From assembly GCA_937876315.1 (NCBI GenBank), contig CALEHQ010000027.1, forward strand, positions 1-64,000: a DNA stretch of 64,000 nucleotides. The letters run 5' to 3'. Positions within the stretch are counted from its first letter, which is position 1; each line of letters begins with the position of its first letter. A model generated the notes under the pieces. The model made no database searches. It had not been told where the DNA came from and saw only the letters and a list, made by a program, of their open reading frames with translations. Made by a program: the position numbers and the translations under genes. This stretch comes from an uncultured Actinomycetes bacterium. Its GTDB lineage: Bacteria; Actinomycetota; Acidimicrobiia; Acidimicrobiales; Acidimicrobilacustridaceae. Positions 34,428 through 42,723 of the stretch are shown piece after piece.

Positions 34428-36221
34428 ATGAGTGACACACCTGCGGGCCCCACAATTTTCAACGATCGCTACGAATTGCACCGGAAGCTGGCGCGGGGCG
34501 GGATGGCCGACGTCTATCTCGCTCGTGACCTTCTGCTTGACCGCCCGGTGGCGGTGAAGGTGCTCTTTACCGAGCATGCACGCGATGCATCGTTCGTTGA
34601 ACGTTTCCGTCGCGAGGCGCAGGCTGCTGCCAACCTCAATCAGCCGAACATCGTCGCGGTGTACGACTGGGGTCAGCAGTACGGCACGTATTTCATTGTT
34701 ATGGAATATGTAGAGGGCCGACCGCTTTCTGAAATCATTCGTACCGAAGGTCCGCTTCATCCCAATCGTGCCGCCGAAATCACCGCCGACATTGCTGCGG
34801 CGCTTGGCTTTGCACATCGCAGTGGTGTTGTTCATCGTGATGTGAAGCCCGGTAACATCCTCATCACTCCTTCTGGTCAAGTGAAGGTCGCCGACTTCGG
34901 TATTGCGCAGGCAGCTACTACTGGCGACGCAGCAGTGAATCTCACCCAGGCCGGTTCGGTCATGGGAACAGCCACCTACTTCTCGCCCGAACAAGCACAG
35001 GGCCACGCAGTCGACCCGCGTTCGGATCTCTATTCACTCGGTTGTGTGCTTTACGAAATGCTCGCCGCTCGTCCGCCGTTCGCAGGCGACTCCCCGGTTG
35101 CAGTCGCGTACAAGCATGTGCAGGAACAGCCCGTTGCGCCGAGCCGTATCAACCCGAACGTTCCACCTGCGCTCGAAGCAATCGATCTCAAGTTGCTCGC
35201 CAAGGATCCTGCGCAGCGTTACGCGTCGGCGGAAGATCTTCGTTCCGATCTTCGTCGTTTCCTTGAAGGTCAGCCCGTTCTTGCTGCAGGCGCAATTGGT
35301 GGCGCAGCGGCCGGTGTTGTGATTGGTGCCGGTCTTGCTGGTGCCGCTCCCGCCGATGCAACCACCATGGTTCCTGCCGCTTCGGGTGCGGGTGGTGGCG
35401 CTGGTTTCGGTGGTCCGCCCGCAAGCGGCGGCAACTACGCATCACCGCCGGAAAAGAGCCGCACGGGTTTGTATGTCGGTCTCACCATTGGTGCGCTCAT
35501 ACTTATTGGTCTGATTCTTTTCTTCGTTGGCTCGAACATGGGCAAGTCCACCGAGCAGGTTGCCGTCCCCGACGTCACCACCAAATCGCAGACCGACGCA
35601 ACAAACGCTTTGCAAACCGCTGGTTTCAAGGTGTCGGTGAAAAACGTCGCCAACGACACGATCCCGGCAGATCAGGTGTTTGAACAAACACCCAAGGGCA
35701 ATATCAATGCCGACAAGGGCTCAACGGTGGAAATCACCGTGAGTTCGGGTATCGGCGATGCAACCGTTCCCGATGTCGTTGGTCGAACGCAGGCAGCGGC
35801 CGAGTCGTTGTTGAAGACGAACAATTTCATTCCTGAAGTGAAGGAAGCAGCAAGCGACACTGTTGCCAAGGGGATGGTTATTTCTCAGTCGCCCAGTGCA
35901 AACGCAAAGGCAACCAAGAACTCGGTGGTGACCATCACCGTGTCGACAGGCGCCGGCGATGTTTCTATCCCGAACGTGGTTGGCCTGAACGCGGCAAGTG
36001 CATCGAACCAACTTGGTCAAGCCGGATTCACGGTAACAACGAAGACGCGAACCAGTGCAACGGTTCCGGCCGGCAATGTCATCAGCACAAACCCAACCGC
36101 CGGAACAAAGGCGGCGAAGGGTTCAAGCGTCGAGATCACCGTGGCAACTGCTCCACCGGCAACAACAACCACGACGACGCCTCCAACGACACCTCCAACG
36201 ACACCTCCGACAACTGCGTAA
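34428..36221 (+). CDS. pknB: PknB: transmembrane PASTA Ser/Thr kinase
   Basis: A 597-residue eukaryotic-type kinase. Kinase domain about 10-270: GGMADVYLARD, AVKVL (catalytic Lys), VVHRDVKPGNIL and VADFGIA, with activation-loop TQAGSVMGTATYFSPEQ. A Gly/Ala/Pro-rich juxtamembrane segment and one membrane helix (VGLTIGALILIGLILFFVG near 350) precede three PASTA repeats (starting VAVPDV, ATVPDV, VSIPNV) and a Thr/Pro tail. Mycobacterial PknB has four PASTA repeats. The extracellular repeats bind muropeptides or lipid II and the kinase phosphorylates cell-wall regulators. ATG at 34428 with TAGTCT 8 nt upstream suggests its own, possibly leaderless, promoter. No pknA gene is present beside it. Confidence 0.93.
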   Translation: MSDTPAGPTIFNDRYELHRKLARGGMADVYLARDLLLDRPVAVKVLFTEHARDASFVERFRREAQAAANLNQPNIVAVYDWGQQYGTYFIVMEYVEGRPLSEIIRTEGPLHPNRAAEITADIAAALGFAHRSGVVHRDVKPGNILITPSGQVKVADFGIAQAATTGDAAVNLTQAGSVMGTATYFSPEQAQGHAVDPRSDLYSLGCVLYEMLAARPPFAGDSPVAVAYKHVQEQPVAPSRINPNVPPALEAIDLKLLAKDPAQRYASAEDLRSDLRRFLEGQPVLAAGAIGGAAAGVVIGAGLAGAAPADATTMVPAASGAGGGAGFGGPPASGGNYASPPEKSRTGLYVGLTIGALILIGLILFFVGSNMGKSTEQVAVPDVTTKSQTDATNALQTAGFKVSVKNVANDTIPADQVFEQTPKGNINADKGSTVEITVSSGIGDATVPDVVGRTQAAAESLLKTNNFIPEVKEAASDTVAKGMVISQSPSANAKATKNSVVTITVSTGAGDVSIPNVVGLNAASASNQLGQAGFTVTTKTRTSATVPAGNVISTNPTAGTKAAKGSSVEITVATAPPATTTTTTPPTTPPTTPPTTA

Positions 36222-36227
36222 TTCGGT

Positions 36228-36245
36228 CGCGGCCTTCGGGCCGCG
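36228..36245. terminator. Bidirectional terminator between pknB and pabA/trpG
   Basis: CGCGGCC (36228-36234) and GGCCGCG (36239-36245) form a perfect stem capped by a UUCG tetraloop, between the stop codons of two convergent genes. T tracts are absent, as is common for actinobacterial terminators. Confidence 0.6.
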
Positions 36246-36266
36246 GCGGTTAGGTAGACGTGTGGC

Positions 36267-36848
36267 TTAGTGGCCGCAGCGTTCGAGAAAGTTGCCGACG
36301 AGTTGATGGCCACCCGCGGTAAGAATCGATTCTGGGTGGAACTGCACACCTTCAACATCGAATTCACGATGGCGAAGGCCCATCACCAAACCGTCTTGGG
36401 TTTGCGCGGTGATCTCGAGACACTCGGGAACGCTGTCGCGCTGCACAACTAGTGAGTGATAGCGCGTGGCTTCGAACGGATCGGGAAGCCCAGCGAACAC
36501 GCCCTTACCCTCGTGGGAAATGAGCGAGGTCTTTCCGTGCATGAGTTGCGGTGCCCGTACAACATCGCCGCCATAAATCTGACCAATGCACTGATGGCCG
36601 AGGCACACACCAAACACCGGCACGCGACCAGCGAAGTTGGTGATGACCTCGTTGGAAAGGCCAGCATCTTCCGGGCGACCAGGGCCGGGGCTAATGAGCA
36701 CGCCGTCGGGGGCGAGCTCTTCGATCTGTTCAATGGTGAGCGCGTCGCTGCGATGCACGAGGGGGTCGGCTCCTAATTCGCCCAAGTACTGGACGAGATT
36801 GAAGACGAACGAGTCGTAATTATCGAGGACAAGGATGCGGGCAGCCAT
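36267..36848 (-). CDS. trpG: Glutamine amidotransferase of anthranilate/aminodeoxychorismate synthase
   Basis: A 193-residue class I glutaminase: LVLDNYDSFVFNLVQYL at the N terminus, LISPGPGRPEDAG, nucleophile Cys in FGVCLGHQCIGQ near residue 80, and GVQFHPESIL carrying the His and Glu of the triad near 171. It supplies ammonia to TrpE or PabB. The family does not separate TrpG from PabA by sequence alone; the mycobacterial orthologue at the same position, beside pknB and crgA, is annotated trpG. Neither trpE nor pabB is in the window, so it may serve both pathways. Confidence 0.88.
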   Translation of the reverse strand: MAARILVLDNYDSFVFNLVQYLGELGADPLVHRSDALTIEQIEELAPDGVLISPGPGRPEDAGLSNEVITNFAGRVPVFGVCLGHQCIGQIYGGDVVRAPQLMHGKTSLISHEGKGVFAGLPDPFEATRYHSLVVQRDSVPECLEITAQTQDGLVMGLRHREFDVEGVQFHPESILTAGGHQLVGNFLERCGH

Positions 36849-36883
36849 CGCCGGAGGACCCTATCGGCCGAGACCGGTCGCGC

Positions 36884-36912
36884 CTGACGAGTTTCTCTTC
36901 GGCCGCTACGCT
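36884..36912 (+). promoter_or_regulatory. Housekeeping-type promoter of crgA
   Basis: CTGACG (36884-36889), a 17-bp spacer and TACGCT (36907-36912), with the ATG of crgA only 10 nt after the -10 element, so the leader would be only a few bases long. Confidence 0.5.
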
Positions 36913-36921
36913 CGCCTCACT

Positions 36922-37245
36922 ATGGCTACCGACAAGCGCCCCGCACCCTCACGTCGAACCGGCGGCCGCGTCACCCCCAAGGGTGGACCGACCAAAAAGT
37001 CGACAGACGCTACCCACGAGGGGCCTGCGGCTTCGACCCGCTACACCCCTCGCTCCGGCACTGTGCATGCGCCAAGCCCGGCATGGCTGCCCATGGTGAT
37101 GATCGGCCTCTGCATTATCGGCCTTGTGGTCATTTTCTTGCACTATGTGGATCTGTTCTTACCCGGAGCGGCGAGCAATTGGTGGCTTCTGGGCGGCCTC
37201 GGCTTCATCCTCGCCGGCATCATCACCGCCACCCAGTACCGCTAA
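36922..37245 (+). CDS. crgA: CrgA cell division protein
   Basis: A 107-residue protein with a basic, Pro/Thr-rich cytoplasmic N terminus (about 55 residues) and two membrane helices (LPMVMIGLCIIGLVVIFLHY and NWWLLGGLGFILAGIITATQ) separated by a short loop with the P(G)AASNWW signature of the CrgA family. CrgA recruits divisome proteins (FtsZ, FtsI, CwsA in mycobacteria). Length is slightly more than the 93 residues of mycobacterial CrgA. ATG at 36922 is preferred over an upstream in-frame start, based on the promoter position. Its location beside trpG/pknB is the conserved actinobacterial one. Confidence 0.9.
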   Translation: MATDKRPAPSRRTGGRVTPKGGPTKKSTDATHEGPAASTRYTPRSGTVHAPSPAWLPMVMIGLCIIGLVVIFLHYVDLFLPGAASNWWLLGGLGFILAGIITATQYR

Positions 37246-37313
37246 CGCTCTGCGTAAAAAGTCCTGATCACGGACCCAAATCTCGGGTGAACAGCTGGTA
37301 ACGACTCCCAGTG

Positions 37314-37334
37314 TTTTCCACAGTCTGTGGAGAA
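37314..37334. promoter_or_regulatory. Inverted pair of DnaA-box-like sequences
   Basis: TTTTCCACA (37314-37322) and, after a GTC spacer, TGTGGAGAA (37326-37334) form an inverted pair. The first fits the general DnaA box TTWTNCACA; the second differs at one position. It lies between convergent crgA and a small membrane-protein gene. The same arrangement could act as a hairpin terminator (TCCACA/TGTGGA), so the call is tentative. Confidence 0.4.
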
Positions 37335-37338
37335 CAAA

Positions 37339-37701
37339 TTAGAGGTCGTCAATGGGTGTCATCATGATCATGTCATCCTGACAATGCCTTGGGGCTTCAG
37401 GATCCTGGTCAGGTGCGACCGTCATTCGGACTTCGGTTCCGCAGATCTCGCAGCGGTAGGTGATCTTCACTTTCCGCAGTTCACCCACAGGGGGCGGTTC
37501 GGGGATCGGACGAGCCATTCCGCCCAACATCAGGACTCCGATGCGGAGGATGAGCCACGCCGCGCCGGCGGCGACGATGACCTTGATGGGTTCGTAACCA
37601 GCGATGAGGCACGCGACGAGGCCAATGATGATGAGGCCGTCGATGACTGGGTGTTTGGGACGCCAACCGCCAGAGCGTTCGGGCTGATCCTCGCTGGTCA
37701 T
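37339..37701 (-). CDS. Small membrane protein with zinc-ribbon-like C terminus
   Basis: A 120-residue protein. Two membrane segments (VIDGLIIIGLVACLIAGY and VIVAAGAAWLILRIGVLML) lie in the first 65 residues, followed by a Pro-rich hinge and a soluble domain YRCEICGTEVRMTVA...PRHCQDDM, in which a CxxC pair and one more Cys (RHC) suggest a zinc or redox site. Similar short proteins occur in actinobacteria but I know no function. It starts 9 bp after the thiolase gene stop, so it is probably the last gene of that unit. Confidence 0.75.
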   Translation of the reverse strand: MTSEDQPERSGGWRPKHPVIDGLIIIGLVACLIAGYEPIKVIVAAGAAWLILRIGVLMLGGMARPIPEPPPVGELRKVKITYRCEICGTEVRMTVAPDQDPEAPRHCQDDMIMMTPIDDL

Positions 37702-37710
37702 AGTGAGAGG

Positions 37711-38901
37711 TTAGAGGCGTTCGATGATGGTGGCGTTCGCGAGGCCCCCGCCTTCGCACATGGTCTGTAATCCATAGCGTCCTCCGGTGCGTTCAAGTTC
37801 GCAGAGCAACGTGCCAAGAAGGCGCGTGCCGGAAGCCCCGAGCGGATGGCCGAGGGCAATGGCACCGCCGTTTACGTTGACCTTGCTCAGGTCGGCATTG
37901 AGTTCACGCTGCCATGCAAGAACAACCGGTGCGAACGCTTCATTGATTTCAACCAGATCAATGTCGTCAATCGACAAGCCGGACTTCTCGAGAATCTTCT
38001 GTGTGGCCGGAATGGGACCGGTGAGCATGATTCGGGGATCGACACCAGCAAGTGAGAACGAATGAAAACGTGCACGCGGTGTGAGCCCAAGTTTTGATGC
38101 GGCGGCTTCGCTCATGATGAGTGCTGCCGATGCGCCGTCGGTGATCTGCGATGAGTTGCCCGCAGTAATCACGCCGTCGGGAGTGAATGCAGGCTTGAGT
38201 CCAGCAAGTGACTCAGCGGTTGTTGTGTCGCGAATGCCCTCGTCGGTTCGCAACATTCCGTCGGTGGGGATGATCTCGCCCGAGTCCTTGTCTCGACGAC
38301 GGACTTGAACGGGATGAATCTCGTGATCGAAGCGCCCCTCGTCACGCGCGCGTGCCGCGCGCTGTTGTGATTCTGCGGAGAAAGCGTCGAGTTCCTCACG
38401 CGAAAGGTTCCATTGTTCGGCGATCAACTCAGCAGACAAACCTTGCGGAATAAGGCCACCTGCGTCTTTGTAACGGGCGTCAACTCGTGGGCCGAACGGG
38501 AAACCGACGCCTTGACCAAATGACGCACCCATGGGCACCAAACTCATGACCTCAACGCCCGCAGCAATGACAATGTCGTGCACGCCGGCCATGACGCCTT
38601 GTGCGGCGAATGCTGCAGCTTGTTGAGAGGAACCGCATTGGCGATCGATGGTTGTCGCGGGAACGGTTTCAGGGAAGCCGGCTGCGAGTGCTGCGTTACG
38701 GCCGATGTTTAGCGACTGAGCGCCAACCTGTGAGACGCAACCCATGAGCACGTCTTCGATAAGAGCGGGATCGAGATCATTTCGTTCGACAAGTGTTGCC
38801 AGCACTTCACCGGCGAGGTCGGCTGGATGCCAACCCGAAAGGGAACCGTTTCGTTTGCCGCCAGGGGTACGAACAACATCGACGATGACTGCATCAGGCA
38901 C
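37711..38901 (-). CDS. Acetyl-CoA C-acyltransferase (thiolase)
   Basis: A 396-residue thiolase. The acyl-enzyme cysteine is C89 in RQCGSSQQAAAFAAQ; the second half has GHPLGASGTRLLGTLL with the catalytic His, and the C-terminal CEGGGLANATIIERL contains the proton-relay cysteine. NEAFAP (residues about 315-320) is also present. It catalyses thiolytic cleavage of 3-ketoacyl-CoA in beta-oxidation, or the reverse condensation. Its sequence resembles FadA-type/steroid-degradation thiolases more than PhaA, but the substrate is not certain. Confidence 0.9.
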   Translation of the reverse strand: MPDAVIVDVVRTPGGKRNGSLSGWHPADLAGEVLATLVERNDLDPALIEDVLMGCVSQVGAQSLNIGRNAALAAGFPETVPATTIDRQCGSSQQAAAFAAQGVMAGVHDIVIAAGVEVMSLVPMGASFGQGVGFPFGPRVDARYKDAGGLIPQGLSAELIAEQWNLSREELDAFSAESQQRAARARDEGRFDHEIHPVQVRRRDKDSGEIIPTDGMLRTDEGIRDTTTAESLAGLKPAFTPDGVITAGNSSQITDGASAALIMSEAAASKLGLTPRARFHSFSLAGVDPRIMLTGPIPATQKILEKSGLSIDDIDLVEINEAFAPVVLAWQRELNADLSKVNVNGGAIALGHPLGASGTRLLGTLLCELERTGGRYGLQTMCEGGGLANATIIERL

Positions 38902-38926
38902 GGTGGTCTCCCGGTTTCGTGGTGTC

Positions 38927-38942
38927 CCGGTCGAGCGACCGG
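38927..38942 (-). terminator. Hairpin after the sugar porter gene
   Basis: CCGGTC (38927-38932) and GACCGG (38937-38942) with a 4-nt loop lie 5 nt past the stop codon of the sugar transporter gene. No T tract follows on the minus strand, so termination is plausible rather than certain. Confidence 0.4.
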
Positions 38943-38946
38943 ATAG

Positions 38947-40407
38947 CTACAGCGTGCCAGCGTCGCGCTGGGCCTGCACCGGATCGTCATCTTCCCAGAT
39001 CTGCTGGATCTCTTCGAGCGACCGCCCCTTGGTTTCGGGAACGGTTTTCCAGATCCAGACATAGGCCACGACGGCGAAGAAACCGAACAAATAAAAGGTT
39101 GCCGAGTTGCCGATCGTTTCAATCAGGGTGAGGAAGAACTGGCTCACGAGCCAGGCCGAACCCCAGTTAACAGCTGTCGCTAGGGCAACTGCGCGGCCGC
39201 GGACACGGTTGGGGAAGATCTCGTTGATCACGGTCCAGACGACAGGACCGAGTGAGAACGCGAATGAGGCGATGAAGACAACGAGGGCGACGAGCGTGAT
39301 GATGCCTGCGGTCGTGGGTCCACCGGTTCCGGCACCGCTTGTATCGGCGTTCTCCATGAAGTGGAACGAAACGCCGACTGTCAAAAGTGCAGACGCCATT
39401 CCGACGAGGCCGGCCAAAAGAAGAGGGCGTCGGCCAAACCTATCGACGTAGACAACGGCAATCAGCGTGGCCAAAACGTTTACAGCACCAATGGCCCAGG
39501 TTGTTGCTGCCGCCTGATCCTCGGGTGTCGAGAAACCTGCCTGTGCAAAAATCTTGTTGGCGTAATAGATGATGGCGTTGATGCCCGTGATTTGCTGAAA
39601 GACAGCGAGGCCAACACCGATCATGAGTGGCTTGCGAAGCTTCTTGGAGAAGACCTCGGCCCAAGTTGCTTTGTCGGCGTCGTCTTCCTGCGCAGCTTTT
39701 TCGATTTCTGCGACCTCTGCTGCGGCATCGACGTCAGGACGAACTTTGCTGAGGGCCTTGATTGCATCGTCGCGTCGACCGACCTTCACAAACCAGCGAG
39801 GTGAATCGGGCATCGGGAACATGACAATGAACAGGAGAACCGCAGGAACAGCAGAAACGCCGAGCATGACGCGCCACATGTCGTTGTTGATGAGCGCTTG
39901 ATCAACGAGATAGGCGATGAAGATGCCGATAGTGATGGCGAGCTGATAAGTGGAAACGAATCGGCCACGAAGCCGAGTTGGAGCCTGTTCCGCCGCATAA
40001 AGGGGTGCAGCAACAGAAGCAACACCAACACCAAAGCCCACGATGAGTCGTCCGATGATGAGAACGGTCGTGTTGGGGGCGAGAGCTTCGAAGAGCGCCC
40101 CAATTGTGAAGAGAACGGCGGCGAGCAGAATGGTGACGCGCCGGCCAACTTTGTCGGCGAGCACGCCGGCGACAAGTGCTCCGACTAAGGCGCCGAGGGT
40201 GACCCACGACGTGATGATCTGAATCATCGTTGTGCTTGCGCCGAACGACTTCTGGATTCCTCCGAGAGCGCCTGCGATGACGCCTTGGTCATAGCCAAAC
40301 AACAGACCCGAAAGCATGATGACGGCGCCAACCAGCAACAGCCAGATGCCCATCTTCGGCTTCTTATTCGTCGCGGTTGAGGTTGGTGTGGTCACATCGT
40401 CGCCCAT
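38947..40407 (-). CDS. Sugar porter family MFS transporter
   Basis: A 486-residue sugar:proton symporter with 12 membrane segments. Family signatures are all visible: FGYDQGVIAGAL in TM1, LADKVGRRVTILLA, RLIVGFGVGVASVAAPLYAA, QQITGINAIIYYA (sugar-binding), VDRFGRRPLLLAGL and the C-terminal PETKGRSLEEIQQIW. GXY-type homologues transport glucose, xylose, galactose or arabinose. The nearby zwf gene on the same strand makes hexose uptake a reasonable guess. The C-terminal tail (EDDDPVQAQRDAGTL) is acidic and cytoplasmic. Confidence 0.9.
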   Translation of the reverse strand: MGDDVTTPTSTATNKKPKMGIWLLLVGAVIMLSGLLFGYDQGVIAGALGGIQKSFGASTTMIQIITSWVTLGALVGALVAGVLADKVGRRVTILLAAVLFTIGALFEALAPNTTVLIIGRLIVGFGVGVASVAAPLYAAEQAPTRLRGRFVSTYQLAITIGIFIAYLVDQALINNDMWRVMLGVSAVPAVLLFIVMFPMPDSPRWFVKVGRRDDAIKALSKVRPDVDAAAEVAEIEKAAQEDDADKATWAEVFSKKLRKPLMIGVGLAVFQQITGINAIIYYANKIFAQAGFSTPEDQAAATTWAIGAVNVLATLIAVVYVDRFGRRPLLLAGLVGMASALLTVGVSFHFMENADTSGAGTGGPTTAGIITLVALVVFIASFAFSLGPVVWTVINEIFPNRVRGRAVALATAVNWGSAWLVSQFFLTLIETIGNSATFYLFGFFAVVAYVWIWKTVPETKGRSLEEIQQIWEDDDPVQAQRDAGTL

Positions 40408-40499
40408 GGTTCCCCTTCGATCAGTGGGGTAACGCTAGGCGCAGTTTGTTGGCCGATGTCGGACTGATTGCAGGTTGTCGTCACCAAGCGATGACGGGA

Positions 40500-41081
40500 C
40501 TAGCGACTATTCCACTGACGAATGGAAGGTGTCTCTCGTTCCCAACCGAGAATGCTGAGCGTGGCGGGATCAAGAATGAAACGTTGTCCCTCAACTGGGT
40601 CGAGTTCACACCAACGAGCAGTCAGTACTCGAAGGAAATGTCCGTGAGCGAACACGATGACATTTCCGGATTCATTGCGAACTCGTTCGATTACCTGATC
40701 GGCGCGTTTCGAGACCTGCTTGATGGATTCTCCGTTGGGGCAGGTACCACTCCAGACTGTCCAACCGGGAACTGATTCGCGAATAGTTGGAGTGGTTGCG
40801 CCTTCGTAATCGCCGTAGTCCCATTCTTGAAGGTCAGTATCAATTACTGCGCGATCAAGAAGGCCGGCGAGTTCACAGGTTCGTTGCGCTCGTTGCAAGG
40901 GGCTACACAGAACAAGCGAGAAGTCGATGTTCGCCAAGAGCGAGCCTGTCGCTCGCGCTTGCTCCTCTCCTTCGGGGAGGAGCGGGAGGTCGGTTCGTCC
41001 TGTGTGCTGACCACTTCTGCTCCATTCAGTCGCCCCATGGCGAACGACATACAGCAGTGGATGAGTCGCAGACACGCTCAT
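40500..41081 (-). CDS. Histidine phosphatase family protein
   Basis: 193 residues from an ATG that overlaps the zwf stop (ATGA); longer in-frame starts exist upstream inside zwf. The catalytic motif VVRHGATEWSRSGQHTGRTD, phosphohistidine in RHG, is at the N terminus, with GEEQARATG and the second histidine in VIVFAHGHFLRVL near residue 155. It belongs to the phosphoglycerate-mutase-like/CobC group acting on small phosphorylated metabolites. Coupling to zwf suggests a sugar-phosphate substrate, but no specificity can be read. Confidence 0.88.
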   Translation of the reverse strand: MSVSATHPLLYVVRHGATEWSRSGQHTGRTDLPLLPEGEEQARATGSLLANIDFSLVLCSPLQRAQRTCELAGLLDRAVIDTDLQEWDYGDYEGATTPTIRESVPGWTVWSGTCPNGESIKQVSKRADQVIERVRNESGNVIVFAHGHFLRVLTARWCELDPVEGQRFILDPATLSILGWERETPSIRQWNSR

Positions 41082-42496
41082 GAGTTCAGAGAAATCGGAG
41101 GCTCGCTTGGCCATCCACCGTGACTTCGCATGAGCGAGGAGGCACCGCTTGGCCCCCACGATCCCTGTTCGTAACGTTCAACAGGTGGGTAGTCGGTGAG
41201 GATGCGTTCAACAATGCGCCAGGACTCGAGTACTGAGTCTTCACGAGCGAACAACGTTGGGTCGCCCTTCATGGCTTCTTCGATGAGGAGTTCGTAGGGC
41301 TCGGGGCCGGTGTCGCAACGCTGGTCGGGGGGTGGAGCAAGAGTGATCGCTTCCGGCATCATTGTTTCGCCGGGCTCTTTGTGCAGCCAGGTTATGGCTG
41401 CAAAGTTTTCCGGCTTTGCTTCGATGCGAATTGAATTGTTGGGAACGTGATCGTGGTGATCGATCCAGAGTGGTCGCGGCGGACTCTTGAATTCAATGGT
41501 CATTTCGGTGACGGTTTCGGCGAGTGCCTTGCCGGCGCGCAAGAAGAATGGAACGCCACTCCAGCGCGGAGAATCGATATCGAGACGGAACGCCGCGTAG
41601 GTCTCGGTATCAGAATTGGGCTTTACGCCCGGCACATCGAGGTACCCGTTGTACTGGCCGCGTACGAAATGTTTCGGCTCGACAACGCGGCAGGCTTCAA
41701 GGACTTTGCCCTTCTCGTCACGCAATGCTTTGGAATGTTCGTTGACGGGTTGTTCCATGGCAAGCAAAGCAACCATCTGAAGAAGATGGTTCTGCATGAC
41801 GTCGCGCATTGCTCCAACCGAGTCATAGAACGAACCGCGATCTTCAACTCCGAACGATTCCGCCATTGTGATCTTCACAGACGACACCACATTGCGATTC
41901 CACAGCGGTTCTACAATCGCGTTTGCGAATCGAGTCACCAATAAACTGCGTAAGGCCTCTTTTCCGACAAAATGGTCGATGCGGAAAATGGCGGACTCGG
42001 AGAAGTGTTCATGAAGTGTTGCGTTGAGAGCAACGGCAGAGTCGTAATCCCGACCAAAGGGCTTCTCGATGATGAGTCGAGCACCCGTGGCCATCCCCGA
42101 ATGGGCGATTCCGTTTGCAACGGTGGCGAACAGTGAGGGTGGAATGGCCAAGTGGAAAATCGGATGCGATACACCCCTGGCCTTCTGGGCGAGTTCGGTG
42201 AAGGTGGCTGAGTCGGCGTAGTCGCCACTGACGTAACTCATCTTCGAGGCAAGGCGGTCGAAGGCGGCCTGATCCCAGTCCTCGCCGCAATTAGCGATGG
42301 ACTCTCGGCAGTGGCTCCGAAGATCGTCATCAGTCCACTTTTCCCGGGCGACGCCGATCACGGGAATGTCGAGGTGGCCTCGACATTCGAGGCGATAGAT
42401 CGCCGGGAAGAGCTTCTTCTTGGCCAGATCGCCTGAGGCGCCGAACATCACGAGCAGATCAGATCGAGGAGCATCGGTTGGGGACTTCAGCGGCAT
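41078..42496 (-). CDS. zwf: Glucose-6-phosphate dehydrogenase
   Basis: A 472-residue enzyme with the NADP-binding FGASGDLAKKKLFPAIY (an expanded GASGDLxxxK motif) at the N terminus, the substrate/active-site RIDHFVGKEAL near residue 175 and the lysine in IIEKPFGRD. It oxidises glucose 6-phosphate to 6-phosphogluconolactone, entering the oxidative pentose phosphate pathway and making NADPH. The gene is coupled to a histidine phosphatase. The C-terminal 25 residues (PSGASSLMRSHGG...) are longer and less conserved than usual. No opcA or pgl gene is adjacent in this window. Confidence 0.92.
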   Translation of the reverse strand: MPLKSPTDAPRSDLLVMFGASGDLAKKKLFPAIYRLECRGHLDIPVIGVAREKWTDDDLRSHCRESIANCGEDWDQAAFDRLASKMSYVSGDYADSATFTELAQKARGVSHPIFHLAIPPSLFATVANGIAHSGMATGARLIIEKPFGRDYDSAVALNATLHEHFSESAIFRIDHFVGKEALRSLLVTRFANAIVEPLWNRNVVSSVKITMAESFGVEDRGSFYDSVGAMRDVMQNHLLQMVALLAMEQPVNEHSKALRDEKGKVLEACRVVEPKHFVRGQYNGYLDVPGVKPNSDTETYAAFRLDIDSPRWSGVPFFLRAGKALAETVTEMTIEFKSPPRPLWIDHHDHVPNNSIRIEAKPENFAAITWLHKEPGETMMPEAITLAPPPDQRCDTGPEPYELLIEEAMKGDPTLFAREDSVLESWRIVERILTDYPPVERYEQGSWGPSGASSLMRSHGGWPSEPPISLNS

Positions 42497-42654
42497 GGGG
42501 TCTCCCTCGAGAAGCCGTGGTCGCTGCTCAAACTACTCAGGACTGCGGCGCGCCGAAGGTCCCAAGCTGCGGTAGTTGTGACCAGGGTCAATGCGAGTCG
42601 CTGAATCTTTGCGTTTTGGCAATGTGAATCGACTATGAACCGGAGTGGTTCGTC

Positions 42655-42683
42655 TTTCAGTTGCTGTTATGCGGTCATAGGAT
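42655..42683 (+). promoter_or_regulatory. Probable promoter of the TrkA pair
   Basis: TTTCAG (42655-42660), 17-bp spacer, TAGGAT (42678-42683), about 40 nt before the first TrkA start, which has its own ribosome binding site GGAGGT. Confidence 0.4.
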
Positions 42684-42723
42684 CGAAAGCGGTGTCTACC
42701 GGGACATCTGGAGGTGGTGCGAA

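Noticed and set aside
37314-37334. Possible chromosomal replication origin
   Set aside because: Only two DnaA-box-like 9-mers, no AT-rich unwinding region, and neither dnaA nor dnaN is adjacent.
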